DNA of 64,000 nt from Erodium maritimum (taxonomy: Eukaryota > Streptophyta > Magnoliopsida > Geraniales > Geraniaceae), in the NCBI GenBank assembly GCA_963921825.1, contig OY997589.1:81576523-81640522 (forward strand), in the 5' to 3' direction. The position numbers and the translations under genes were made by a program. Positions 22,967 through 34,206 of this stretch are shown piece by piece (position 1 is the first letter of the stretch; every line of letters starts with the position of its first letter). The notes under the pieces were generated by a model. The model was given only the letters and a program-made list of their open reading frames with translations, did no database searches and was not told the origin of the DNA.

Positions 22967-24970
22967 AGGAAACAAACAAAAGAAACAAACTTCTGCGACT
23001 CTGCAACCCTAGCCGCCTCTACCCTTTTACCTTCGCTTCACCGGCGACGGCCATGGCTCCGGGCATGGTGGTCGCCGGTGATACTCTCATCTCCCCTCTT
23101 TGCTTCTTCTACCTTCCCCCTTGCCTTCAGCTGCATCTTCTTCGTTGTTAGATCTGGTCCGGTTCCATCTCAACGTCGTCGTTCGTTTCCTCTGCTCCAC
23201 TTCGACGTCCGCCTCAGAGAAGTTCCCGACCTTGGTCTCGGCTCTTCAAGGGGATCGGTAGCTGTCGGAGCTTCGCTTTGCCAAAGGCCACGTTTGCCAG
23301 GGAACCCTCGGGGTCAAGGTGTCGCAGATCTGGAAATATGTCCAGATTTGCTCTCTTTGTCGTGACAGTCTTGCCTCCGTCGGTTGGTTTCCCGGGCCGG
23401 CGTCTTTGTGGCCGGAGTTGGCTTGGGTGTGGTTTGCCCGGACTTCTCTGGTGTTTGCTCGGTGGTGGTCTTCCCGGCGTAGGAGTGGCGGTGGGTCTTG
23501 CCGGAGTCCTTCTACAGGCGGGAGTTGGCGGGTGACGGCGGTTCGGGCCCGGGTCGGAGCTGCTGCTCGGGCTGGGATCCGAGTAAGGTTTGACCTGGGT
23601 CGGGTTGGGCTGGCTACTGGGCCTGAGCTGGGTCTGGCCCAATTATGGGGTTGGGCCTTGTCTGGTTGCTGGGTCTGCTTCTGGCCTGGATCTGGTCTGG
23701 GCCTGGACTATTCTGAGTCCGGGTCCAGGTCGGGTTGGGCCGGCCGTTCCGGCGCCTTTTTGCTGGTTGAGGCCGGGCTGCTCGGGTTCGATGGCATCTG
23801 GTTTGGTTGATGGGTTTCTCTTTGCTCCCTGCCTGTTGAACCGGTGAGTTGAACTGGTGAGTTCAGGGCTCCGCTTTTTCTGCTTTGCGGTTGTTGGCTG
23901 CTGCTGGTGTGTGCGGATTCGGTTTCTTCTCAGCTTCGGGAGTTGAGTTTGTTTTTGACCTTAGTGGGAGGTCTTTCTCCATCTTGGTGAAGATTGGCCA
24001 GGTCGTTTCTTCACTTTTCTCCTATTTTGCTGTGTTGATGGGGCTGGTTGGTTTAGTTTGGGTTGCTCGTGGGAGGCTTTCCTTTTTTGGGATTGTGGCG
24101 GCTCATCTTTTTCTTTTGCCCGCCGGTAATGCACTCGGCTTCGTAGTGGTCTTCTTTGCGCGACATCTTCTGGTACCTTGAGGGATTTTCTGCTGGTTCT
24201 ATAGCCGCTACTTTGCTCGGTAGAAATACCGGTCCATTCCGTCAATTGTGTTTGGTGTTGGCCTGAACTTAGGAAGGACTGAGCGTACTAGTCTATGGTA
24301 TCAAGTTCGATGGGATGACCTTTGAGGGCTTCTCTTTTTCTTCGCCATGTCTGGTGAGATTGCTCCCTCCGGTTTTTTCCTTGCTTTCCTTTGCGTTTGG
24401 CTTCGCTTCCTCTCGACCCCGCCGTGGGTCGAGCTCGTCAGTTCACATGTGTTGGCCGCCGGCGAGTTCATCGGGCATTGCCTGCCCTCTTCAGAAGCCA
24501 CCCGCTTGGATTAGTAAGGTCAATTGGGTTCGGGAGTTGTGTCTTTTCCTGCTTGGCGTGGTTTAAGAGTTTTGAATATCGTTGACGTAGGCCCCTGGAT
24601 CTTCCTTTTCGCTCGAGCTTCTGGGTGGTTGATTCTGAGTAGTTCAGACCCGCTTCATCGCAGGGCTTCTTGGATGACCCTTTCATTTGGTGCGTACCCC
24701 TTCAATTTTTGTGTTTGGTATCTTCAGGGTCTGTGTACCCACTCTTGGTAGGTGGTGGTTTTCTTCTGGGTCTGCGTACCCATCATCCTTAGGGTCTGCG
24801 TACCCTTCCACTTCTGGGTCTGCGTACCCATTCAGTTTGGCTGTTGGCCTCCTTCAGGTTTGATGTATTCCTTCATGTAAAGTCTCTGTAGCTAGAGGCT
24901 TTCTGTCCTCCCGTTTCAATCTTTGGAATGGGAGAGATTTATATACTGCTTTGCTGATCAAAAAAAAAAA
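22967..24970 (+). mobile_element. 2-kb poly(A)-tailed retroposon, non-autonomous
   Basis: Flanked by AACTAGCGAGCC (22955-22966 and 24969-24980), with 11 A residues (24960-24970) before the right copy: the mark of LINE-machinery insertion. It begins with A-rich leader-like sequence and CAACCCTAGCCGCC, has an ATG at 23053 in a GC-rich part with only broken frames, and ends with GGGAGAGATTTATATACTGC before the A tail. No endonuclease or RT is encoded. Near the 3' end the motif GGGTCTGCGTACCC (or one-base variants) is repeated four times at 24726-24830. It could be a deleted LINE or a non-autonomous derivative. Confidence 0.6.
24726..24832 (+). repeat. Fourfold GGGTCTGCGTACCC repeat
   Basis: Four copies of a 14-bp near-palindromic motif, spaced 23-42 bp apart, within the 3' region of the retroposon. 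Intervening sequence differs between copies. Confidence 0.7.
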
Positions 24971-25193
24971 CTAGCGAGCCTGCGAAGCGGATGCCTTCCT
25001 GATTCGGGGCCTTGATCCCGACATTCATGTAGCCAACGTCCTTTAAAAGTACATCGATCTCGATATCTGCTTCCCAAAAAAGGGTGAGCCCCCTTTTGTG
25101 CCCCTTCGTCGTTATCCCTGTATTTGCGTGGAAGCCAAGATTGCGGCGGAGCACGACAATGCAATCCTCTACTTGAAACGTTTTACACAACAA

Positions 25194-26865
25194 AAGGATT
25201 TAGGGGAGTGATTTCATGGAGAATTTTCATATGTTGGCTTTGGCAAGGAGCACCAACGCTCGTAGAGCGATCAGAGACATACAAAACGATGCCCGAAAAG
25301 ATAAAAAGAATGGAGATGATTGGACTAACGTTCGGAAATTTGAAGAACATTACAATCGACAAAAAGTGCTATGGCGGAGTGTGGGAGAGACATCCTATGT
25401 TAAATTTATTGTGTTTCATATCTTTTAATAGTGATACATTACAAAAAGAAAAAACAAAACAATACCTCGTGATATTTCTCTTATATTTGTTCTTATTATT
25501 TTTAATAGTTTTCATCCTCAATTCAACGAAAATGCCACGTGTGTAACATGTATTTTTCAATTGAATAGGACAGTGTAATTAGAAATGGACCATTGGTCGA
25601 GAAATGGATATTGGATATGGATGTATACTATATTATTACGGAATGGTCCATAGATATAGATATCAAATCTCGTAAGTGCTACTCCATATTTACAGATCTC
25701 TGGGACCCTTGTTTGATACGTGTATATCGTTTCATCATTCACTCTATACCTCATATTTATATATTCAGAAAATAAAATACTATTAAATCTTCAAAAAAAT
25801 TAATAAAACACAAAAACGTAATCGAGAAGGAGTCAAGGAGTGGTTGTCGACTTAATATTAATATGGAGTGAAAAAATTATCATGTCACTCAAATTTTTCT
25901 AGTGATTGACAAGCTAGTGAGGTTGAGTGACGGATCTAGATTTTTGTGGGGGTCAAGCCAATATTTTCATTGGCATCGAAGGCAGCGAATCGTGGATACG
26001 GGGCTCGTTGGTGTCTTTCTCTCGAACTCTCTTATAGTTTTATTGTGCATCTCACCCTACAAACGAGGTTTATGAGTTCCTGACATAGGGTCGAGTGACG
26101 AACGAGAAGTATACATCCGATCATTGACCAAGAGGATCATCCCTTTTGCATCCTCACTACCCACTAGTTGCAGTTATAGCCTTTAGTCAGTAAGAACCTA
26201 AGGTCGAACATCTAATGCTCTTCACCGGTATGTGTGACATGTTTATGTAGAAGTTCTAACCGCCAAATGTAGGGCACAATTGATATTTCGTTAACCAAGT
26301 TTTAGATTACATTTAAACGGTTAGTTAGTTCTATAGGGTTGCATCGCCATTTTCACATTTTGGGTTCAAGTCTACTCGGAATATCAAATTCAAGCTCTAA
26401 ATAACCAGCATGGTAACCGATCTTGATCACCCTCCTAGCTCGATATTGCTTACACGTTTTCTGTGGGGCTAGATTATTAGTTTCATTTGTTTATTTAGCA
26501 ATATATTAATTTTCAACCTGTCAAAAAAAAACAATATCAAACCCTAAGCAGTGTCTTTAATCAGAATTAAGAAAAAAAAAATTTAAAAAAATTGTACGTT
26601 AACTAGAATTCAAAAAATTAAATAATAAAAAACATAGAATGATTAAAAAATTAATATCATAAAATATTTAAAAAAAATCAAGGAAATACAATTAAGCTAT
26701 TTGATTCATATATTTTAGATGTGATGCTTTGACCAACAAATTCACACCGGCCCATTTATAAGCAGGTAGATAGCAATCCAATCCAGCCCATACTAAGCCC
26801 ATTGAATGTACACTAGTCTCATCTTAGTAACAACAATAATAACAACAATTTCTTCATAATTTTGT
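25194..26865. other. Intergenic, repeat-derived sequence
   Basis: No gene supported. 25990-26460 has mixed composition with TA-poor words like retroelement debris and ends near 26520-26530 in an A-rich run, possibly a LINE 3' end. From 26530 the sequence is very AT-rich; the last 100-150 bp probably hold the KUP12 3'UTR. Confidence 0.35.
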
Positions 26866-26869
26866 GGGA

Positions 26870-29800
26870 TCAAACCATGTAGGTCATCCCAACTTGCAAT
26901 ATGTTCATGTGAGGCACACTCATGTTGGCAGCACCAGCCCTACAGTTCCTCCTCATGAACGCATACAAGTAGTTGATCACCAACTTCTTAAGGAAAAACG
27001 AGTGTTTCTTGGCCCTCACGTCTCCATGAGCCAACAAGTACGTAAACCCCGAATCCATAGCCTCCTTCAGAGCTGCAAGCTCATACTCCAAACCCGAGCT
27101 GTCCTCGAACAACCCTAAACTCGACACTGGCAACACCGTAGGAGTCACACCAGAGCCAGAACTTGCCGCTTCATTACCTGTTGAAGTTGAGCTCACAGTT
27201 ATATAAATAAAGAGCTACTTATATAGATTAGGGTCACCTCTAGTCGACAAAATTGACTTTTTAGTTGCGAAAACATTATCAGATATACGTGATTGTTCTA
27301 AATAAAATTTACATGGTATCAGAGTTTAGTTCGACCTACGGCCAGTTTATTAACTCCACCCTATGGACTCCAATCCATTAGTAGATATACAATCATGTAA
27401 TGAATCACGTGTATATGTCTAATCTTATACGTGATGAGTGTTGATCTCATATAAGTGACATTTTTTTAATATTACTCCTTAATGGTATAGTTAGCTCATT
27501 CACCTAGCACCGCCTATGGCCCTAAAAAGGCGAGAACCCACCGATCTCACCAAAATATAGGTGAGGGGAGATAAGGTTGACCTTTTAGTTGTGGAAGCAC
27601 GACACGGTATGAGTCATTGTTTTAAACAAAATTTACAAAGTATGGAGCTGGTTTGACCCAGTTTGTCACCTGGTCTACGGCCCATAGGTAGATGTTCAGT
27701 CCTATTGTGACTCACATGTGGACGTCCAGTTCTACCATTGAAGGAGAGTGCATGCTCGATATAAGTGGTCGTTTTAAACACAAAAAATCACATTACCTAT
27801 CAATGGCAAGGTCAACTCGTCCATCGCGCCATCATCCACAGCCCCGGAAGGGCCAGAACCGGACGATCTCACCGAAACAGCATCCGAATCGGGCTCATTT
27901 ATAAGATGGCTCTCGAGCGAAAGCTCGAGCGCCTCCTTCCTCAGAAACCTCTCCAAACTCTCCCCGAGAAGCTGCTCGAACGAGTGATGATCCTCCTTCC
28001 TCACATCCTTGTACCCATACCTCGCAACGCACCGAAACATATGATACTCCTTAGGACAAACCCTCCGGAACAAGAACCTCTCCTCCTGGCGCACCACCGG
28101 GACGGGCACATACTTAATGCACACGAACACGATCGTCGAGTGGATCGCCGGAAGGCTCAGCAAGAACTGGCCGAAGATGGAGGGGATGCCTTGTACGAGC
28201 TCGTTGTAGAGGAGCCCGATGCCCGGGACTCGGGCCGTGCCGAGGGTCGACCCGAGGTCGTGGATGAAGTCCATGGAGAGCTTGCCCTTGACCTCGCTGT
28301 GGTACTTTAGGACGCTCCCGTAGTTCCATATGTACATTACGGAGAGGAAGAAGGAGGCGAAGGCGAGGGGGAGCCAGCCTCCTTCGGTGATCTTGGAGAG
28401 GACGGCGGAGAGGTAGAGGAGCTCGATCGACCCGAAGATTAGTGGGAAGAGGAGGGCTAGGAGGAGGTTGGTTTGCCATATTAGGAGCATTACTAGGGTT
28501 ACTAGTGTTGTGCTCACGATCATGACGCCTACCTCGGCTATGCCTGCAACAAAGAAGATGCAAGAAACTGTGAGTATAGGATCGAATGTAGAGCGAAACA
28601 GAGTTACGTGATTCGTTAGCTATGTGTTTGACTATGCTAAGACGTAAAAGTATCAAAGCTTGTTTGTTAAACTGGTCAAACACTTAATATCGAATCTCTC
28701 GAACCAAACATATGAAACATGTGGGGTTCGAACCTATGATCTCATAAGGGCAAAAAGTACTTTGACCATCAAGTCAACCCAAATAGACATAGCCTAACTT
28801 TCATTGGAATCATGTGCCCGAATCCCAAAATTAGGACATTTCGTCCAAAATCTTAAGAAAGAGGTCTATCAAGCGCTAAATAAAAAATATCTATCACCCG
28901 AATTTATATGGTCCCTTGACCCTTATATCCTACTCTGATTAGACATCCACACATGTTCTCAAACAAATATATGTATTGGAATTAGAATCTTTAACTTCAA
29001 ACGAGAGAGCTCTTTGATCACCTGGTCAGTTCATCCCTAGATCCAGACCCGTTAACCGAACAATGAGACTAACTAGGGTTCGAATGGATTCAATTGAAAT
29101 CAAAGGTATATCTTCAACCCAAATCATAAAAAAAATTCAGACACGACAAGAAACTTGTGAGCAATAGTAACAATCATCTTTTTTTTTTGATCCACGAAAA
29201 AAAACAGTTGAAAGTAATAGTAACAATCATCTTGATAGGGAAGCAAAGTGTAGCATACCATATGCATTGGCAATATCAGTGGTGCTCCTGAAGATGGAGA
29301 CTACACATATGCACATGATCATCAAGAACCAGTTGATCACAGGAATATAGATTTGCCCCATCAACTTCCTCGAGGTGTGGACGATCTTCAGCCTCGGGAA
29401 GCATCCCAGAGCCATGGATTGCTTCACGCACGAGAACGTAGCCGAGATCATAGCTTGGCTAGCGATCATTGCTGCGAGGGTGGCTATGACAAAGACCGGC
29501 CAGAAAAGACTATCTGAAGTGAGGACGGGTATGTGTTAGAATATAAAACTTTAATTGAGTCTTCAACTATCAGCTTAAACTTAAAAATTGAATTGGTCTT
29601 TTAGTATAGATAGTGCGTTGTTACACGGAGTTATACCTGGTACAGAATCGTAGAATATCCTTTCTGCCGAACCAGGATGTTTCATCAGATAAGCGGCTTG
29701 TCCCATGTATGCCAAGAGAAGGCAAGGGAATACTACACAAGTGAAGGCAATCTGTGCAAGTACAACGAGATTCATCGTTAGGAATCGGTAAATTTGAAGG

Positions 29801-32800
29801 GTTGAAAGTTATGCATGTTTTATCGGATGCGAGAGAAATTGAGTGTGTTGAAATGTGTGTCCCACGTTGAAAGTACGTGGATGAATTAACCACTCATTAG
29901 CATACTGAGGATTCCACTCATCATTATGAGCTTTAACGTAGTGTTAGAGCTGGTTCAAATATGTGAATCTGCCCTAGTCTGCAAGAACCTCGTTTGGGAG
30001 TGTATAACCGTTCGTAAACAAATTTATCACTTGATAAGCATATTAGCGTCTTATTTAACCTAAACTTGCTAACTTATGCATCAAGGAAAGTTGTACACTA
30101 AGTCTTGCATATTACTGAACCAAGAAACAAGTGTCGGATTGATGTAGCGGGAAATTGAGTGTGTTGAAGCATGTGTCACACGTCGGAAGCATGTAGATGA
30201 TTTGATCACTCGATAAACATATTAATGTTTCTACTAATCAGTTTGAGCTTTGAGATTAGATTGAGCTTTAACATTATATTAGAGTTCGTTTAAACATGTG
30301 AATCTGCCTTAGAATGTAAGAACCTCATCCAGAAGTGTGCAACCGTACGTAAATAAATTGACCGCTTGATAAACATATTGACATTATCTTTAACCATAAC
30401 TTGGTAACTTGTGCGTCAAGGAAACTTGTAGACCAAGTCTTGCATATTACTAAACCAAGAAATAAGTGTAAGATTCGTTCTTACAAATGTGACATAGCTT
30501 TCTGACCACCCGACCATCCCAAATAGACAGGCGTGTCAGACTAACGTAGCAACCGACATATTCAAAACAACAAAACCCGAACAAACATCGAACAACTTAC
30601 TTGTATGGATCGGACAGAGAAATGTCCCAAATCAGCAAACATAGCTTCAGCTCCTGCAATGATACCACATAAACAACTACAGAGCTTAGCAGATCATAAC
30701 CTTATAAAGCATTCATGTTTAAGACAATATGTGTACCTGTGATGCACAGAACACAACCTCCGAGAGCCGACCACGCCCTTCCACTGTTCTTCACGAAGAA
30801 GAAGTAGATATAAGCTGGATTCAACGCCCTAACGACCGTGATGTCATAGGTAACGAGGTTGTAAATCCCAATGGTTCCGAGGGAGAAGAACCATACCCCG
30901 AGTATAGGCGCGAACATGAAGCCTACCTTGCCCGTCCCGAACCTCTGTATGCTGAATATCATGATCAAGATCACAATTGCTATCATAACCACAGCATCTG
31001 TAACCAAATTCAAATACATTACAGTCCCGAAGAGATGATTGCAGAAAAGTACACTGAGGTATTCAGTTTCTTGCAACTTGTTAGTTGCAAAAAAATATCG
31101 TGATTTTGTCTTTTTGTTGTAATTCGCATAAAAATAAAGATTTTACCCTTACAATATAGATTTAAAACATGATACATTAAAATCTAAAAATCTAAATTTT
31201 CATATCCCTTCACTTTCTTCCCGGATATGAAAATTTTGATTTTTTTGTTTTAATTTCGTTATAGATTAAGATTACGAATTACAGAAAGAAGTTTATACTC
31301 ACTGTTACTGATTTCGGGTATTTGCCCTTCAAGACCGCTTACAGCAGACATCACTGCAACAAGGGACATCATATGTATGATAAGTAAGATGTTGTTTTAC
31401 ATAGACTGAGGGGTATTTTAGTCATTTTATCCAATATTTTAACAATTGCAATTAAAAACCTTTTTCTAATATTGCCAAAAAAAACTCACTTCAACATGTT
31501 ACTCACAATTCTACTTGTAACGAACACCTTGAGATTCTTTAATTATCCGTTCGAACTTTTAGTTGAATTGATTCTTTGATAATCGTTTACCAGATATTGC
31601 TGGAGTCAGGATCCCGTCCCCGATGATCATAGAAGTTCCCATCAAAACCAAGAGCAAGAGAAGCGTCTTCAAATAAGATCTTCTCTCCAAGGCCTCTTTT
31701 ATCCATATAGCCCTCTCCATCTCCGGAGTAGGCAGCTTGAGCCTAAAACTCGATATTCGTTCGTCAGCAGGCTGGCGATTCGGGAGGAGATTAACCTTGG
31801 CGTATCTGCAAATCAACGAGTACAACGCGAATGTACCTCCTACAACACAACATTACAAGTTTTTTATTATCAAATTCGTGTCTGTAATGAAAAATAGATG
31901 TGAGAACTCTAACCTTCCCCGTTATCGTTGGCTTTGAGAACTACGCATACGTACTTTGCTAGAGGAATGAGAGCGATCGTGTACATAACTAGCGACAAAG
32001 CGCCCAAGACATCGACATCTGACTCGATCGGCACCTTTGTGAAGACATCCGCGAAGACGTACAAGGGGCTTGTCCCCATGTCACCGTAGACTACACCTAG
32101 TGTTTGAAATGCTAAGGCAAGAGTTGGCCAAATCGAAACCTCCTGAATTTACATAGAGTTGTGAACTTCACCAAGTTAGAAAATGGTACATTATCTCACA
32201 TATGAACTATTCTATTAAATTATCGAATTGGATCGTGCCTATGTTCTTATTTATGAAATTATCGCTCAAACCACGTAGTTTGGTTGGTCCAGACGAACAC
32301 GACCTAGTTAGAAATCTAATGTTTGATTTTTACTAAGTTCTTTATGTGGGAGAGAGGTGTGAATATAAGTAGATTATCAATTTGATAGTAACCGAGGTTA
32401 GTTCCAATCCCACATTCAGACCACCAATCGAAATTCGTGATAAGAGAATCTCTAACGGTCATGTTTTTGTGAAGATTCGTATGGCGAGTCGCTGATGACT
32501 AGGGCAGATTTCCCCGACAAAGGTTTCATGCCCGGGTGAATTGCCTCGTCTGGCAAATCCCCTAAATATGGAATTCGACCAACATTATGTAGTTAAATTT
32601 ATTAAATATTGTGTTTGTAAATTCGAAATTGCTTAATTTATGTGAGGGTTAATTGTCAAAAACTACCCTAAAGTATTAAACACAGACGAAAAAATACATA
32701 AAGTTTTACCTACACTTTTAGGTTATACTAAAGTTCTGTCCACCGACTTCCGTTAGAAAAACATAACAGATTAATCGTCAAAAACTACCCTAAAATATTG

Positions 32801-33304
32801 CCCACACAACTATAGATTGCATCATGAATCGCCCACAAATCTACTAAATCCACAAAGAATTACCCAGACCAGTCATTCAGAACATTAATCATAACTTCTC
32901 CATGTTACGTTTATCTTAAAGAAGTCGGTAGATAAAACTTTAGGTATTTTTTCGTATTTCAACACCACCGAAACCCCGTAAAACAACACGAACCCAAGTA
33001 AACGACAAATGGGTTTCCTCAAACACCCCGAAAGATCGAAACTTTAAACCAAAAAAAAATCAATCACCTTGGAATGGTGGTCATGAGCAGCAGCAATAGC
33101 CATGGCCTCAACATCCAAAGAATCGACCCTCTTGGGCTTCTTCACGAGCCTGCGCCGCATGGAACTGATCTCTTCTCCGGACACACCATCGTCCTCGACC
33201 AAAGACCAAGGAGGTGTGTCCGAATCAACTTCACTCCCATCGACCCATCTCCTCCACCCCAACGACCTCTCACTCCCCTCCTCGATCCTGTCCTCAACCT
33301 CCAT
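26870..33304 (-). CDS. KUP12: KT/HAK/KUP potassium transporter, KUP12-like
   Basis: Ten exons (complement): 33068-33304, 31914-32142, 31591-31839, 31303-31353, 30737-30997, 30601-30653, 29637-29751, 29259-29513, 27797-28543 and 26870-27177. All have GT-AG introns and consistent phases, giving 834 residues. The cytosolic N-terminus has [15 protein letters not shown] and [10 protein letters not shown]. The family signature [14 protein letters not shown] lies at about residues 95-108. About 12 hydrophobic membrane segments follow, with [14 protein letters not shown] and [13 protein letters not shown]. The C-terminal cytosolic tail ends [18 protein letters not shown] and [11 protein letters not shown]. 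Function known for the family: K+ uptake or H+-coupled K+ transport across plasma or internal membranes. N- and C-terminal wording fits Arabidopsis KUP12 (POT12) better than KUP5 or KUP7, from memory. Introns contain repeats at 29815-30480, 31033-31260 and 32646-32965. Confidence 0.95.
27210..27790. repeat. Repeat fragments in KUP12 intron 9
   Basis: Partly repeated segments around TTGACCTTTTAGTTGTGGAA (27578), with diverged copies near 27247 and in the OTS1 intron at 62773. They are followed by TTTTAAACAAAATTTACA-like words and GGTATCAGAG near 27314. Several copies suggest a dispersed repeat of unknown class that has inserted more than once into this intron (27178-27796). Confidence 0.45.
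29815..30480. repeat. Imperfect tandem duplication in KUP12 intron 6
   Basis: Two diverged units of about 320-340 bp, roughly 29815-30140 and 30141-30480. Shared landmarks are GAAATTGAGTGTGTTGAA (29833 and 30150), ATGTGAATCTGCC (29961 and 30296) and AAGTCTTGCATATTACT (30098 and 30438). It lies within intron 6 (29752-30600). Confidence 0.75.
31033..31260. mobile_element. Foldback MITE, family A copy 3 (truncated, KUP12 intron 4)
   Basis: The left arm of family A (GATGATTGCAGAAAAGTACAC, then GAGGTATTCAGTTTCTTGCA) and the inner palindrome around 31205-31230 (TTTTCATATCC, GGATATGAAAA) are present. The right arm is missing. The element fills most of the 305-bp intron 30998-31302. Confidence 0.6.
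32646..32965. mobile_element. Foldback element in KUP12 intron 1
   Basis: The arms pair around AAAAAATACATAAAGTTTTA (about 32687) and TAAAACTTTAGGTATTTTTT (about 32933). The left end word GTCAAAAACTACCCTAAA recurs inside at about 32778. Borders are approximate and no target duplication was recognised. The intron is 32143-33067. Confidence 0.45.
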
Positions 33305-33585
33305 TGATCCTTACCTCGATCCCTCCGAAACCCACCTCCCGAAACCTCGGATCCTCAACTATAACCGAACCTTGACCCGACCGGAGTCGCTTTTCCCGAT
33401 GAAAAACATGATCTTTGTAGCTGCAAGAAGGTGTTGTTGTAGATAGATAACATGTGGGAGCTGGGGTTGTAGTGTGGGTGAGGACAAATACAATAATGAA
33501 AACAGGACAAGGATTGGAGATGAGAGAGAATTATTAAAAATTAATAGGAATGAAAATAAAAATAAAAATCTCCATTATTTTGGAT

Positions 33586-33592
33586 CTTTATA
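33586..33592 (-). promoter_or_regulatory. Possible TATA box of KUP12
   Basis: The complement reads GTTATAAAGATCC, 280 bp upstream of the KUP12 start codon. Position and sequence are plausible but there is no independent support. Confidence 0.35.
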
Positions 33593-33923
33593 ACATCGAG
33601 AAAGAAGGATAGAGATGGAGTACCATGCCTTGTATGACCCTTCATGTCTCATGATTTATTTCAATTATTGGTTTGGTCAAGTCAGCATGAGAATGACCAA
33701 AGCCATATTTCTCTTTTTTTATTATTTAAGTTTTCTTTTTTATCAAAAACGAAAACCAACTATAAGTACATTACAAAAAACCAAAAAAAAGTCTAGAATT
33801 CGGATTTAACAACAATGAAGCACATAGAAAAAAGGTCTGCAACCCCGATTTGTCAACTTTGAACTCAAAAAAGATAACCGTCCAACACTTCAATCAATTA
33901 AAACCTTAGTCGAGCTTGATGAG

Positions 33924-34123
33924 TGTTAGAATATATTATCTTCCTTGATTCAGTTTCCATATTAGTCATATACTGTATAGTTAATGCTTAATCTTGTTTC
34001 CATATTAGGTGATTGATCTTGTTTCCATATTAGTTGATTGTATTTCCTATTGTACTCGTGTAACCCATATATATTGTGATCAATAATACACAATCATCAT
34101 TCAAGGCAAATTAACCCTTTTCA
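33924..34123 (+). repeat. 5' LTR of the copia element
   Basis: A 200-bp LTR with TG...CA ends. It differs from the 3' LTR by about six base changes and lacks a 15-bp internal duplication found there. Confidence 0.93.
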
Positions 34124-34140
34124 TGGTATCAGAGCTTACC
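34124..34140 (+). other. Primer-binding site of the copia element
   Basis: TGGTATCAGAGCTTACC immediately follows the 5' LTR and matches the initiator-Met tRNA type used by most plant copia elements. Confidence 0.85.
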
Positions 34141-34206
34141 GTAGCTTTGCCTCCTTTTTTTTTTCATAATCACCCTACAGATACTTCATCCACCATCATC
34201 CACCAT

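Larger units (their letters stand above)
22767..25193 (-). pseudogene. LINE endonuclease-region relic, split by a retroposon
   Basis: On the minus strand, 25193-24981 reads VEDCIVVLRRNLGF, then GHKRGLTLFWEADIEID, then GYMNVGIK. This matches the usual plant LINE ORF2 apurinic endonuclease layout (…GGLALLW…), with the first half of the domain missing. The sequence continues at 22954-22767 after removal of the 22967-24970 insertion, where LGDLLGYMTSSSPP resembles the same segment in 54912-54740 (RDLLGCLTSSSPP). No RT domain is present. The family assignment is moderate; the pairing of the two halves follows from the retroposon's target duplication. Confidence 0.45.

Noticed and set aside
23319..23810. 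Plus-strand Gly/Trp/Arg-rich frame of 163 codons
   Set aside because: It sits in the GC-rich retroposon, has competing frames of similar quality and no domain.
24726..24832. Short spaced repeats resembling a CRISPR array
   Set aside because: Only four 14-bp units with irregular spacing, in a plant retroposon; no cas genes.
28114..28683. Minus-strand Arg/His/Pro-rich frame of 189 codons
   Set aside because: Out of frame with KUP12 exon 9, which covers the same bases with clear transporter motifs, and it crosses the splice acceptor.
28700..28745. GGGGTTCGAACC word resembling a tRNA/SINE B box in KUP12 intron 8
   Set aside because: No matching A box at the right distance, no tRNA fold and no poly(A) tail or duplication was found.
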